Positions 6,712-14,640 of a stretch of DNA of 14,713 nt are shown here, in pieces (the stretch's first letter is position 1; every line of letters starts with the position of its first letter). Below the pieces are notes generated by a model, which saw nothing but the letters and a program-made list of their open reading frames with translations, was not told where the DNA came from and did no database searches. This DNA is from Cytophagales bacterium (lineage in GTDB: Bacteria > Bacteroidota > Bacteroidia > Cytophagales > Cyclobacteriaceae): NCBI GenBank assembly GCA_003504855.1, contig DNZD01000129.1:1-14713 (forward strand). The letters run 5' to 3'. Made by a program: the position numbers and the translations under genes.

Positions 6712-7968
6712 TTAATTACCGGTTGTTGATTGATAGTTAAACTGAGCGAGCATCAATTGAATTTCATGAAGCAGTAAATTCTGTCGTGCGGTATCCTCCG
6801 CATTAATTTCCCGCAACAAGTCATTGGTTGAAATGACACCGTTTTCATGCTGGGCTTTGGCGGTTGTTTTGATTCGCGCTCTCAGGTCAATAATTTTTGA
6901 ATCCACCACAATCAGGTCTCTGAGCTTGGTAACTTCCTGGTTTTGTTGGCGCAACGCCAGGTTCGTATTGAACAAAAACAAGTCGGTTTGCGTGCCCACC
7001 AGTTGGTGGTTGACATCCAGCAATTCACGATCACGACGGGAATTATAAAATCCGGAAAGGGCCCAGCTGAGTCGTAAGCCGCCCAGGTAATAGGTGTCGA
7101 ATTGATTCTTCAATACGTTAAGGCCCGGTCGTCCGTAGCCACCCTGTACAAAAAATCCCAACCGCGGCATGTTCCTGGTTTGATTGGCCTGGTATTGAGT
7201 TTGGAGAAGCTCCTGCTGAAACTTAAACAGCTGTAGTTCGGGCCGCTTCACTTCATTGGTTTCGGCAGATAGCAGAACGGGCCTTTCAAGCTTCGTGTCC
7301 TCAGCCAAAGGCATGTTAATAAACTGCGACAGCATCTCCAGATACCCCTTTCGCGCAGCCTTCATTTCGATCGTGCGCTGATCCGCTTTGAAAATTTCAG
7401 CCTGCAGGATGTCCGCATTGGTTCTGAATGCGGTACCATTCTTTATGGCCGACTCCATCTTCATGAGGGAGTTTGTCAGGTCATCGTGTAACAACGCAAT
7501 TTGGTTCAGCTGTGCTTCCGTCAGCAGTATGCCAAAAAACAGCTGATTGATACGGTCTTTCACCTTATAGAGTTCAACTTCAGTCTTCTGTTGTTCCACC
7601 AGGGTATTCGCCTGTTGAACCGAAGTCTGACCTTTGGTTGTACCTCCATCGTAGATCGTTTGTGTGAGCTCGGCATAAACTTTATACTGATCCTTCGAGA
7701 GCGGCTCAAATGGAGAAGGGCCGGGTATGCGTGTCACATCCGACTGGTACGTGGCCTGACCATAGATGGACACCTGCGGCAAATAGGCAGTATTGGCATT
7801 GGCGATAGTGTACTCCATGCTCCGCACCAGCAATTCCTTTTGCCGGATGAGCGGATAATTCTTTCTCGCCAAATCATAGCATTGTTCCAGGGTTAAGCCA
7901 GGTGCTGTTTGTGCGGGAAGTTGAATAACCATCAACATCAGGCCGCAATACATGAAAAACTTTCTCAT
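6712..7968 (-). CDS. TolC-like outer membrane efflux protein
   Basis: The 418-aa outer-membrane channel subunit has a Sec signal peptide (MRKFFMYCGLMLMVIQLPA|QT, probable cleavage after Ala19) and the family start LTLEQCYDLARKNYPLIRQKE at about 25-45. It then shows two repeats of long amphipathic helices rich in Gln, Leu, Asn and Ala, with shorter beta-strand stretches (YPQVSIYGQATYQ-like at about 60-75, LGFFVQGGYGRPG near 270) that would build the trimeric barrel. The length is typical for the family. Its ATG overlaps the TetR gene's stop by 4 bases (ATGA). Being encoded inside the ABC operon suggests a dedicated exit duct; the E. coli ybh operon encodes none and would rely on a shared TolC. 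Confidence 0.93.
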   Translation of the reverse strand: MRKFFMYCGLMLMVIQLPAQTAPGLTLEQCYDLARKNYPLIRQKELLVRSMEYTIANANTAYLPQVSIYGQATYQSDVTRIPGPSPFEPLSKDQYKVYAELTQTIYDGGTTKGQTSVQQANTLVEQQKTEVELYKVKDRINQLFFGILLTEAQLNQIALLHDDLTNSLMKMESAIKNGTAFRTNADILQAEIFKADQRTIEMKAARKGYLEMLSQFINMPLAEDTKLERPVLLSAETNEVKRPELQLFKFQQELLQTQYQANQTRNMPRLGFFVQGGYGRPGLNVLKNQFDTYYLGGLRLSWALSGFYNSRRDRELLDVNHQLVGTQTDLFLFNTNLALRQQNQEVTKLRDLIVVDSKIIDLRARIKTTAKAQHENGVISTNDLLREINAEDTARQNLLLHEIQLMLAQFNYQSTTGN

Positions 7969-8597
7969 CGTGGTGATATGGTTATAGCTGATAAAACAAA
8001 ATCAGCAACTTCTTTTTTGCGTCTTTTCATCATGCGATCAAAGCCAGCATCATCCAGGCTTTGAACCGCCTTTACCATTGGTTTGGCAATAAAGGGGTAC
8101 AATGACAACGACATGATGTTAATGAGCAATTGACCAGGATCAATCGGACGAATACGACCTGCGGCCACTTCGTTCTTCACCTGCGCAGCAATGATTTTTA
8201 GCATTTGCGCGGGGTGTGCTCCTGCTTTTTCTGCGTAGTCAATAAGCCGCTGAGGATTTTGTGACAATTCCTGGAGGATGAACATCGGAAGGTCCTGTTG
8301 CTGGGAGATGGTCTCAATATCATGCTCTACAATGGCACGGATCTTATCGGGCAGTGCCAGGTCTGACGATAGTATTGATATAAGGCCGGTGAAGAACTCT
8401 GAAATCCGTTGTTCAAATATGATGTCAAACATTTTTTCCTTGCTCCGGAAGTAATAATGCAATAAGGCGCGGTTGATGCCTGCCTCAGTAGCAATGTCTT
8501 CCATACGCGTTGCCGCGAAGCCCCGATGTGTAAAAACCTTGCGAGCAGCCGTCAAAATGGCCATTTCAGTGGTCTCGTCGCTCTTTTTGTTAGCCAC
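7965..8597 (-). CDS. TetR/AcrR-family transcriptional regulator (CecR position)
   Basis: The 210-aa protein has a TetR N-terminal DNA-binding domain: helix 1 at AILTAARKVFTHRGF (13-27), then the helix-turn-helix TRMEDIATEAGINRALLHYYFRSKE (30-54), which carries the signature of the family. Residues of about 60-200 form the variable helical ligand-binding and dimer domain. The start codon is GTG at 8597-8595; the next in-frame Met is residue 12, which would cut into the region before helix 1, so GTG is preferred. It is the first gene of the efflux operon, overlapping the TolC-like gene by 4 bases. A TTTAAC-N6-GTTAAA palindrome just upstream is a plausible operator, which suggests autorepression relieved by a substrate of the pump. 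It is analogous to E. coli cecR (ybiH), which heads the ybh operon. Family certain; ligand unknown. Confidence 0.93.
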   Translation of the reverse strand: MANKKSDETTEMAILTAARKVFTHRGFAATRMEDIATEAGINRALLHYYFRSKEKMFDIIFEQRISEFFTGLISILSSDLALPDKIRAIVEHDIETISQQQDLPMFILQELSQNPQRLIDYAEKAGAHPAQMLKIIAAQVKNEVAAGRIRPIDPGQLLINIMSLSLYPFIAKPMVKAVQSLDDAGFDRMMKRRKKEVADFVLSAITISPR

Positions 8598-8601
8598 TTT
8601 A

Positions 8602-8619
8602 TTTAACTTTTTTGTTAAA
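8602..8619. promoter_or_regulatory. palindromic candidate operator for the TetR regulator
   Basis: TTTAAC (8602-8607) and GTTAAA (8614-8619) are perfect inverted repeats around a pure T6 (A6 on the other strand). The 18-base palindrome ends 5 bases before the GTG start of tetR. Its size and location fit a TetR-dimer operator that blocks transcription of its own operon. Operator function is inferred; the symmetry is directly visible. Confidence 0.55.
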
Positions 8620-8639
8620 CTATGGCGCTAATGTATATG

Positions 8640-8660
8640 GCCTGCTGGTTTTTTGCAGGC
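8640..8660. repeat. GC-rich inverted repeat in the tetR control region
   Basis: GCCTGC (8640-8645) pairs perfectly with GCAGGC (8655-8660) around TGGTTTTTT. No T-run follows on either strand, so it is not a standard intrinsic terminator. It could be a second protein-binding site or a leader hairpin. It lies between the fad terminator and the candidate operator. Confidence 0.4.
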
Positions 8661-8679
8661 GGACTTGGAAAAAAGCAAT

Positions 8680-8704
8680 AAAAAAGCCGGGTGTATGCCC
8701 GGCT
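8680..8704 (-). terminator. intrinsic terminator of the fadNAE operon
   Basis: On the minus strand AGCCGGG (8704-8698) pairs with CCCGGCT (8691-8685) across a 6-base loop, a 7-bp stem with six consecutive G-C-rich pairs. Five T residues (8684-8680) and a further T-rich stretch follow directly. It lies 21 bases after the end of fadE, exactly where the operon should stop, and separates the beta-oxidation operon from the efflux operon transcribed in the same direction. Confidence 0.85.
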
Positions 8705-8725
8705 CTGCAAGATTCTTGGAATCCG

Positions 8726-10528
8726 TTAGAATGGATATTCGCCTTTTTCGATGACGTAGTTGGCTACACGGCGGCGAGCTTCCTTCAGGTTAAACGGTTC
8801 AATCTTGGTAAACCGTTTCAGTCCGAGTAGCATCAACCGCAATTCATCACCCTCCGCAAAAGCGTATATCGCTTGCTTTCCGGCCCAGGAGGCTTTTTCC
8901 ATGGCGCTGTGCAGATAGATCATGGCCATGTCTTTTTCCAGCGCGCATGCTTTTTCGCCGCGGATGGAGATCATCTTTTCCACGCGAAGCAGGCAGGACT
9001 CCGCCACATATCCTTCAATGAGCATGTCAGCCAGGTTCATGAGAACTTCCTGCTCATCACTCAGTTTCATCATATACTTCTGCACAGCAGCACCCGACAC
9101 CATCAACCCGGCTTTTTTGAGGTTAGCCAGCGCTTTCTTCTCTTTGGCAAATACGGCCGAATCATCACTCGCACCAAAATCCGGTATGGCCATTAATTCC
9201 TTCTGAACAGCCATGGCTGGTGTCATCAGATCGAGGGTTCCCTTCATGGCCCGCTTCAACAACATATCAATGGTGAGGAGTCTGTTGATTTCATTGGTGC
9301 CCTCAAAAATCCGGTTGATGCGTGCATCGCGGTAAGCGCGGTCCATAGGACCTTCAGCAGAGAATCCCATGCCGCCATAAATCTGGACGCCTTCATCTAC
9401 CGCAAAGTCGAGGACTTCAGATCCGTGCACCTTCAGAATCGCGCACTCGATCGCAAATTCTTCCAGGGACTTCAATCGTGCCTGTGCCGAGTCCATGCCC
9501 GCGGCCACAAATGCATGATACGCATCTTCAATGTTCTGAGATGCCCGATAGTGAGCAGATTCGCTTGCGAAAATTCTTGTGGAAACTTCTGCGATCTTAT
9601 GTTTGATCGCGCCAAAGTTGGCAATTGGTGTTCCAAATTGCTTGCGCTCTTTGGCATAGCGGGTCGCAGCCGATACAGACATTTTGCTTCCTCCGACAGC
9701 GGCCACACCAAGTTTGATCCGGCCAATATTCAGGATGTTGACAGCTATCTTAAAGCCATTTTCACGCTCACTCAGCAGGTTTTCCACCGGCACCTTGCAA
9801 TCATTGAAAAAGATCTGACGTGTTGAAGATCCTTTGATGCCCATCTTTTTCTCCTCCTCATTCATGGTTATTCCGCCAAAGGATTTCTCTACAATGAAGG
9901 CGCTCAGGTTTTTGTCATTGTCAATTTTCGCAAAGACCACAAAGATGTCTGCAAATCCGCCATTGGTGATCCACATCTTCTGGCCATTGATCACGTAATG
10001 CTTCCCATCAGGCGTTAACGTGGCTTTGGTCTTTCCACTATTGGCATCTGATCCTGAATCGGGTTCTGTCAAACAATAAGAGGCTTTCCATTTCCCGGAT
10101 GCCAGGTTGGGGATGTACTTTTTCTTTTGTGCGTCATTTCCATAATACAGAATGGGCAACGTGCCAATACCCGTGTGCGCCGAAATGGCAACGGCAAATG
10201 AATAGCCCGCTCCAAGGGTTTCAGCCACGAGCATGGTGGTATTAAAGTCCATACCAAAGCCGCCAAGCTCCTGGGGAACGGACGTACCGAGCAGGCCCAG
10301 CTCCCCGGCTTTGTCCAGCAGTGCCGGCATCAGTTTTGGGTCTTTTTGAGAATCGATCTCATTCAATAATGGATATACCTCCTGCTTGAGAAAATCGCGG
10401 CAGGTCTGTACAATCATTCGCTGCTCCTCATTAAACTCCTCCGGAATAAATACTTCCTGAGCTGTTGTTTCACGAATCAGGAATTCTCCTCCCTTAATTG
10501 CCTTTTTGGTAGATGCCGTCGTTACCAT
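8726..10528 (-). CDS. fadE: acyl-CoA dehydrogenase, long form (FadE)
   Basis: This FAD enzyme oxidises acyl-CoA to trans-2-enoyl-CoA, the first step of beta-oxidation. The 600-aa protein has the ACAD core at about 30-430: N-terminal helical domain, middle domain with YCLTEPDSGSDANSG (151-164) and WITNG (186-190) at the flavin, then the C-terminal helical domain with RKQFGTPIANFGAIK (295-309) and QIYGGMGF (382-389). The catalytic base is predicted as Glu409 in RIFEGTNEINR. Beyond about residue 430 there are some 170 extra residues, mostly helical, as in very-long-chain dehydrogenases and ACAD9. B. subtilis FadE is of similar length (about 594 aa from memory). This suggests long-chain substrates and dimeric assembly. 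It is the last gene of the operon, 33 bases after fadA, with a strong terminator behind it. The electron acceptor (ETF) is not encoded in this window. Confidence 0.95.
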   Translation of the reverse strand: MVTTASTKKAIKGGEFLIRETTAQEVFIPEEFNEEQRMIVQTCRDFLKQEVYPLLNEIDSQKDPKLMPALLDKAGELGLLGTSVPQELGGFGMDFNTTMLVAETLGAGYSFAVAISAHTGIGTLPILYYGNDAQKKKYIPNLASGKWKASYCLTEPDSGSDANSGKTKATLTPDGKHYVINGQKMWITNGGFADIFVVFAKIDNDKNLSAFIVEKSFGGITMNEEEKKMGIKGSSTRQIFFNDCKVPVENLLSERENGFKIAVNILNIGRIKLGVAAVGGSKMSVSAATRYAKERKQFGTPIANFGAIKHKIAEVSTRIFASESAHYRASQNIEDAYHAFVAAGMDSAQARLKSLEEFAIECAILKVHGSEVLDFAVDEGVQIYGGMGFSAEGPMDRAYRDARINRIFEGTNEINRLLTIDMLLKRAMKGTLDLMTPAMAVQKELMAIPDFGASDDSAVFAKEKKALANLKKAGLMVSGAAVQKYMMKLSDEQEVLMNLADMLIEGYVAESCLLRVEKMISIRGEKACALEKDMAMIYLHSAMEKASWAGKQAIYAFAEGDELRLMLLGLKRFTKIEPFNLKEARRRVANYVIEKGEYPF

Positions 10529-10561
10529 AATATTGATGTTTATTAAATGCTGTTAGTTGAC

Positions 10562-11734
10562 TCAGAGTAATTCATAAATACCGGCCACGCCTTGTCCGCC
10601 ACCTACGCAGGCTGTGACCATACCATATTTCTTCTTCTGCCGGCGAAGCTCATTGAACAACTGCACCGACAACCGGGCACCACTTGATCCCAGGGGATGG
10701 CCCACGGCAATGGCGCCGCCATTAACATTGAGTTTGTTACGATCAATGTTCAATTCTTTCACTACTGCCAATGACTGTGCAGCAAAAGCTTCATTCAATT
10801 CAATCAGGTCGATGTCTTGTAGTTTCATGCCCGCCACTTTGAGTGCTTTGGGTATGGCAGCCACCGGACCGATACCCATGATGCGCGGATCAACTCCCGC
10901 TACGCTGTAGCTTACCATGCGCGCAATGGGTTTCAGGTTTAACTGCTTTACCATGCGCTCACTCATTACGGCAACAAACGCTGCGCCATCAGAGGTTTGT
11001 GAGGCATTGCCCGCTGTAACCGTTCCTCCGAGAGCAAACACGGGCTTGAGCTTAGCCAAACCCTCTACTGTGGTGTCGGCACGAATGCCTTCATCCTTCT
11101 CCACTACATATTCCCGGGTTTTCTTCTTCATGTTCTCATCCACATAAACTTCTTTCACAGTGATGGGAACAATTTCTCCCTTGAATTTACCTTCCTGCCA
11201 CGCAGCAGCTGCCTTCTTGTGTGATTCATAGGAGAATTGATCTTGTTCCTCCCTTGAAATCTTGTACTGCTTTGAAACCTCTTCCGCCGTGAGGCCCATA
11301 CTTGTGTAGTACGTGGGATTCTCTTTGGCAATGGTATAATTCAATGCCGTTTTGAACCCCATGACAGGCACTAATGACATGGATTCGGTTCCGCCAGCGA
11401 TAATTACATCGGCTTGGCCCGCGTGAATCCGCGCGCTTGCAATGGCAATGGCCTCAACGCCCGAACCACAATACCGGTTGATGACCATTCCGGGGGCATC
11501 AATACCCAGGGCTAATAGCGAAATCATGCGGCCCATCTGCATGCCTTGTTCCGCCTCGGGCACTGCGTTACCCACAATCAGGTCATCGACCATTTTGTTG
11601 TCAAGTCCGGGTATCGATTTCACCAGGTGTTTGATAACATCTGATGCCAGGTCATCCGGGCGAACAAATCTGAATCCACCTTTCTTGGCCTTACCTACTG
11701 CGGTACGAAAACCAGCTACGATATATGCATCCAT
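10562..11734 (-). CDS. fadA: acetyl-CoA C-acyltransferase (3-ketoacyl-CoA thiolase)
   Basis: The enzyme cleaves 3-ketoacyl-CoA with CoA to release acetyl-CoA, the last step of each beta-oxidation round. The 390-aa length is normal for the family. All catalytic elements are visible: nucleophile Cys89 in NRYCGSGVEAI, NEAFA near 315, His346 in GGAIAVGHPLGSSGAR and Cys376 in TACVGGGQG, the second acid/base cysteine. No signal peptide is present, so it is cytoplasmic. It sits 24 bases after fadN and 33 before fadE, so it is in the operon with the enzyme that makes its substrate. By motif alone it could be a biosynthetic acetoacetyl-CoA thiolase, but the operon strongly favours degradation. Confidence 0.95.
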   Translation of the reverse strand: MDAYIVAGFRTAVGKAKKGGFRFVRPDDLASDVIKHLVKSIPGLDNKMVDDLIVGNAVPEAEQGMQMGRMISLLALGIDAPGMVINRYCGSGVEAIAIASARIHAGQADVIIAGGTESMSLVPVMGFKTALNYTIAKENPTYYTSMGLTAEEVSKQYKISREEQDQFSYESHKKAAAAWQEGKFKGEIVPITVKEVYVDENMKKKTREYVVEKDEGIRADTTVEGLAKLKPVFALGGTVTAGNASQTSDGAAFVAVMSERMVKQLNLKPIARMVSYSVAGVDPRIMGIGPVAAIPKALKVAGMKLQDIDLIELNEAFAAQSLAVVKELNIDRNKLNVNGGAIAVGHPLGSSGARLSVQLFNELRRQKKKYGMVTACVGGGQGVAGIYELL

Positions 11735-11758
11735 AGTGTTGTTGTTCTTGGTTGGGGA

Positions 11759-14158
11759 TTAGTTTCTGAGCGGCTTGCCGCCAGTTAAGATTGCCTGAAT
11801 ACGCTCCAGTGTTTTCTTTTCACCGGTCAGTGACAAGAACGCTTCGCGCTCGAGATCGAGCAGATATTGTTCTGATACTTCCTGTGGTGAAGTAAGATCA
11901 CCTCCGCACATGATGTTGGCAATCCATTTGGCCACCTTCGCATCATGTTCAGAAATATAGCGGCCCATCAACATACCTTGCAGGCCGGCGAGAAACAATG
12001 CCTGTCCGGTGCGACCCTGGACCTTGATGTTTTTCGCTTGTTGTGGCATGGTATATCCGGCCAGGGCCAGTTCAATCACCGTCTGTTTCGCATCGGCGAT
12101 CTGACGATCCTTATTCATGGAAATGCGATCGACTTTCTTCAACAATCCCAAGTCGCGTGCTTCTTCTGCCGATGTAGCTACTTTGGCTGTTGCAATGGTC
12201 ATGAATGCATTTTGCAGGGCATTCAATTCAACATCGCCTTCCTCCATCGCATCACTTACCCGCTTGGTTAATTCCTTGGTACCTCCTCCTCCCGGAATTA
12301 GGCCAACCCCCACTTCCACAAGCCCGATATAAGTCTCGGCTGCTGCCTGGGCCACATCCGCATGCAATGTCATCTCACAACCGCCGCCGAGGGTGCGACC
12401 TTGCGGACAAACCACCACGGGCACTGATGAATAGCGGAGTCGCATCACTGAATTCTGGAAATGCTTGATCATGAAGTCAATCTCATCATACTCCTGCTCG
12501 ATGGCATACATGAATACAAGACCCAGGTTAGCCCCTAAAGAAAAGTCGGCTCCCTGATGGCCAACGACCAATCCACGGTAATCCTTCTCCGCCAGATCAA
12601 CTGCCTTGTTGAGTCCTTCGACCACTTCACTGCCGAGGGTGTAACTCTTGGTGTGCCAGGAGAAATTAAGTACCCCATCACCGAGGTCAATGATTTTTGC
12701 TCCCGGATTTTTCCATACGACACCCTCGCTCTTGTTCTCAAGGATAATAAAGTTCTCTCGTCCTGAAATTGATTTATATGATTTGGACGGTATGTCATAA
12801 TACATCCGTTGACCCTTTTCAACTTTATAAAATGACGTGTTGCCTGCTGCCACCATTTCATAGACCCAGGATGCGGGCTTGTAGTTCGCTGCTTCCATCA
12901 GGGGCAGTGTTTTCGCGAGGCCAACGGCATCCCAGGTCTCGAATGGACCCAGGTCCCAGCCAAATCCTCCACACACAGCGTCATCGATACGGAAAAGTTC
13001 GTCCGTGATTTCAGGAATGCGGTTGGTAACATACTGGAATAATCCAAAGAAGGCATCGCGATAAAAGTCACCTGCCTTGTCCTTACCAGCGAGCAACACC
13101 TTGAATCGATCCTTCAGGTTATCAATGGTCTTGGTAGTCTCAAGGGTGGCAAATTTTACTTTTGTCTTTGGTTTGTACTCGAGTGTTTTCAGTTCAAGCG
13201 TAAGAATTTCAGTTTCTCCCTTGGCTCCCTTTGTCTTCTTATAGAATCCTTGTCCGGTTTTATCACCTAACCATTTATTCTTTTCCAATTGATTAACCAC
13301 ATCCGGCAGCTTGAACATCTCACGACCTTCATCATTCACGAGTCCGGCATATAGGTTATTAGCCACCTTCACCAACGTATCCAGGCCAACTACATCAGAG
13401 GTTCTGAATGTGGCTGATTTAGGCCTGCCGATCACGGGGCCGGTCAGCTTATCCACTTCATCCACCGACAGATCAAATTTTTTCATGGAGTCGATGACCT
13501 TTAGCAAGCCATAGATGCCAACGCGATTGCCGATGAAGGCGGGTGTGTCTTTGCAGAGTACCGTTGTTTTGCCAAGAAAGAGATCCCCATAGTGCATGAG
13601 GAATTTTGTTACCGAAGGATCCGTCTTCGTCGTTGGAATGATTTCAAGGAGCTTCAGGTAACGTGGCGGGTTGAAGAAGTGTGTGCCACAAAAGTGTTTT
13701 TGAAAATCTTCGCTGCGGCCTTCTGCCATCAGGTGAATCGGAATTCCTGATGTATTAGAAGTTATCAGTGTACCCGGCGTGCGGTGTTTTTCAACATCTG
13801 CATATACCTGCTTCTTGATATCCAGGTTTTCAACAACGACTTCGATGGTCCAATCGCACTCCTTAATTTTGGACATATCATCCGTAAAGTTCCCCAGTTT
13901 GACACGGCTGGCGAATTTCCGGTTGTAGAGCGGTGCCGGGTTTGATTTGAGTGCTGCATCAAAGGAGCTTTGGACAATGCGGTTCTTCACCACCGGGTGA
14001 TCCAGTGCAAGGCCCTTTTTCTTCTCCTCGTCCGTCAGGTCACGGGGTGCGATGTCCAGCAGCAGGACATCACAGCCGATGTTGGCAAAATGACAGGCGA
14101 TGCGCGAGCCCATAATACCTGAACCCAATACGGCTACTTTGTGGATGGTGCGATTCAT
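11759..14158 (-). CDS. fadN: bifunctional 3-hydroxyacyl-CoA dehydrogenase / enoyl-CoA hydratase (FadN-type)
   Basis: The 799-aa cytoplasmic enzyme hydrates enoyl-CoA and oxidises the 3-hydroxyacyl-CoA with NAD. Domains in order are: a Rossmann NAD-binding domain with GSGIMG (12-17), the catalytic pair His160 (GTHFFNPPRYLKLLE) and Glu172, 3HCDH C-terminal domains at about 205-305 (TPAFIGNRVG) and 370-435, then a crotonase domain at about 480-700. The crotonase domain has an oxyanion-hole region GADFSLGANL (536-545), Glu595 in GGGCEM and Glu615 in LVEVGVGLIPGGGGT, matching the two catalytic glutamates of enoyl-CoA hydratase. The dehydrogenase-then-hydratase order is the reverse of E. coli FadB/FadJ and the same as B. 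subtilis FadN (about 789 aa from memory). It lies 17 bases after marR and 24 before fadA, first enzyme of the operon. Confidence 0.94.
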   Translation of the reverse strand: MNRTIHKVAVLGSGIMGSRIACHFANIGCDVLLLDIAPRDLTDEEKKKGLALDHPVVKNRIVQSSFDAALKSNPAPLYNRKFASRVKLGNFTDDMSKIKECDWTIEVVVENLDIKKQVYADVEKHRTPGTLITSNTSGIPIHLMAEGRSEDFQKHFCGTHFFNPPRYLKLLEIIPTTKTDPSVTKFLMHYGDLFLGKTTVLCKDTPAFIGNRVGIYGLLKVIDSMKKFDLSVDEVDKLTGPVIGRPKSATFRTSDVVGLDTLVKVANNLYAGLVNDEGREMFKLPDVVNQLEKNKWLGDKTGQGFYKKTKGAKGETEILTLELKTLEYKPKTKVKFATLETTKTIDNLKDRFKVLLAGKDKAGDFYRDAFFGLFQYVTNRIPEITDELFRIDDAVCGGFGWDLGPFETWDAVGLAKTLPLMEAANYKPASWVYEMVAAGNTSFYKVEKGQRMYYDIPSKSYKSISGRENFIILENKSEGVVWKNPGAKIIDLGDGVLNFSWHTKSYTLGSEVVEGLNKAVDLAEKDYRGLVVGHQGADFSLGANLGLVFMYAIEQEYDEIDFMIKHFQNSVMRLRYSSVPVVVCPQGRTLGGGCEMTLHADVAQAAAETYIGLVEVGVGLIPGGGGTKELTKRVSDAMEEGDVELNALQNAFMTIATAKVATSAEEARDLGLLKKVDRISMNKDRQIADAKQTVIELALAGYTMPQQAKNIKVQGRTGQALFLAGLQGMLMGRYISEHDAKVAKWIANIMCGGDLTSPQEVSEQYLLDLEREAFLSLTGEKKTLERIQAILTGGKPLRN

Positions 14159-14175
14159 ACTATATATAATAAGTG

Positions 14176-14640
14176 TTATGTGGGATTGGCTACATTTTCT
14201 GAAGTGGCATAGGCTTCATTACGTTCAATGATTTTGTTGATGTCTTCAACAACTTCAAAAAACACCTGAATTTTTTCCTCGGGTATACTTTGTCTTACCG
14301 CCGTATTAAAGCGCAAAACAGTTTCGCGAGCCATTTCCTTGCTTTTTCGCCCGGCCTTGGTCAGGTGGATGCGAACGCAACGCTTGTCTCGCTCATCCAC
14401 CTTTCTATAGATAAGGCCTTTTTCTTCCATGGACTTAAGAAGGCGGGTAAGGCTTCGGGTCTCGAGGCCCATTTTGGGGCCAATTTTAGTGGCCGGAGTG
14501 CCCTCCTCTCCCTGAATATTGAGTAAAGCATAGCCTACAGACATCGTCGAACCATACTTCAGGGCTTGTTGATTATACATCCTGGCGATCGCATGCCATG
14601 CGGCCTTGATGTGATAGTCTATGGTTTCCTCGCGTTTCAA
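14176..14640 (-). CDS. MarR-family transcriptional regulator heading the fad operon
   Basis: The 154-aa protein is a MarR-type winged helix: dimerisation helices at both ends, recognition region TPATKIGPKMGLETRSLTRLLKSMEEKGLI (48-77) and wing with DERDKR (82-87) before VRIHLT. The start codon is TTG at 14640-14638. The frame is closed by a TAA about 27 bases further upstream with no ATG or GTG between, and the first internal Met (residue 21) would delete the first dimerisation helix, so TTG is the best start. It lies 17 bases ahead of fadN on the same strand and is probably cotranscribed. By analogy with other MarR proteins it may repress the operon and release DNA on binding an acyl-CoA or fatty acid; the ligand is an inference only. 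Confidence 0.9.
   Translation of the reverse strand: MKREETIDYHIKAAWHAIARMYNQQALKYGSTMSVGYALLNIQGEEGTPATKIGPKMGLETRSLTRLLKSMEEKGLIYRKVDERDKRCVRIHLTKAGRKSKEMARETVLRFNTAVRQSIPEEKIQVFFEVVEDINKIIERNEAYATSENVANPT

Noticed and set aside
8873..9206. Two overlapping plus-strand frames of about 100 codons
   Set aside because: Both are antisense to the acyl-CoA dehydrogenase extension and have low-complexity, Ser/Phe/His-rich translations typical of shadow frames.
12535..12861. Minus-strand frame of 108 codons inside fadN
   Set aside because: It is in another frame of the same strand as fadN, whose motifs run continuously through the region.
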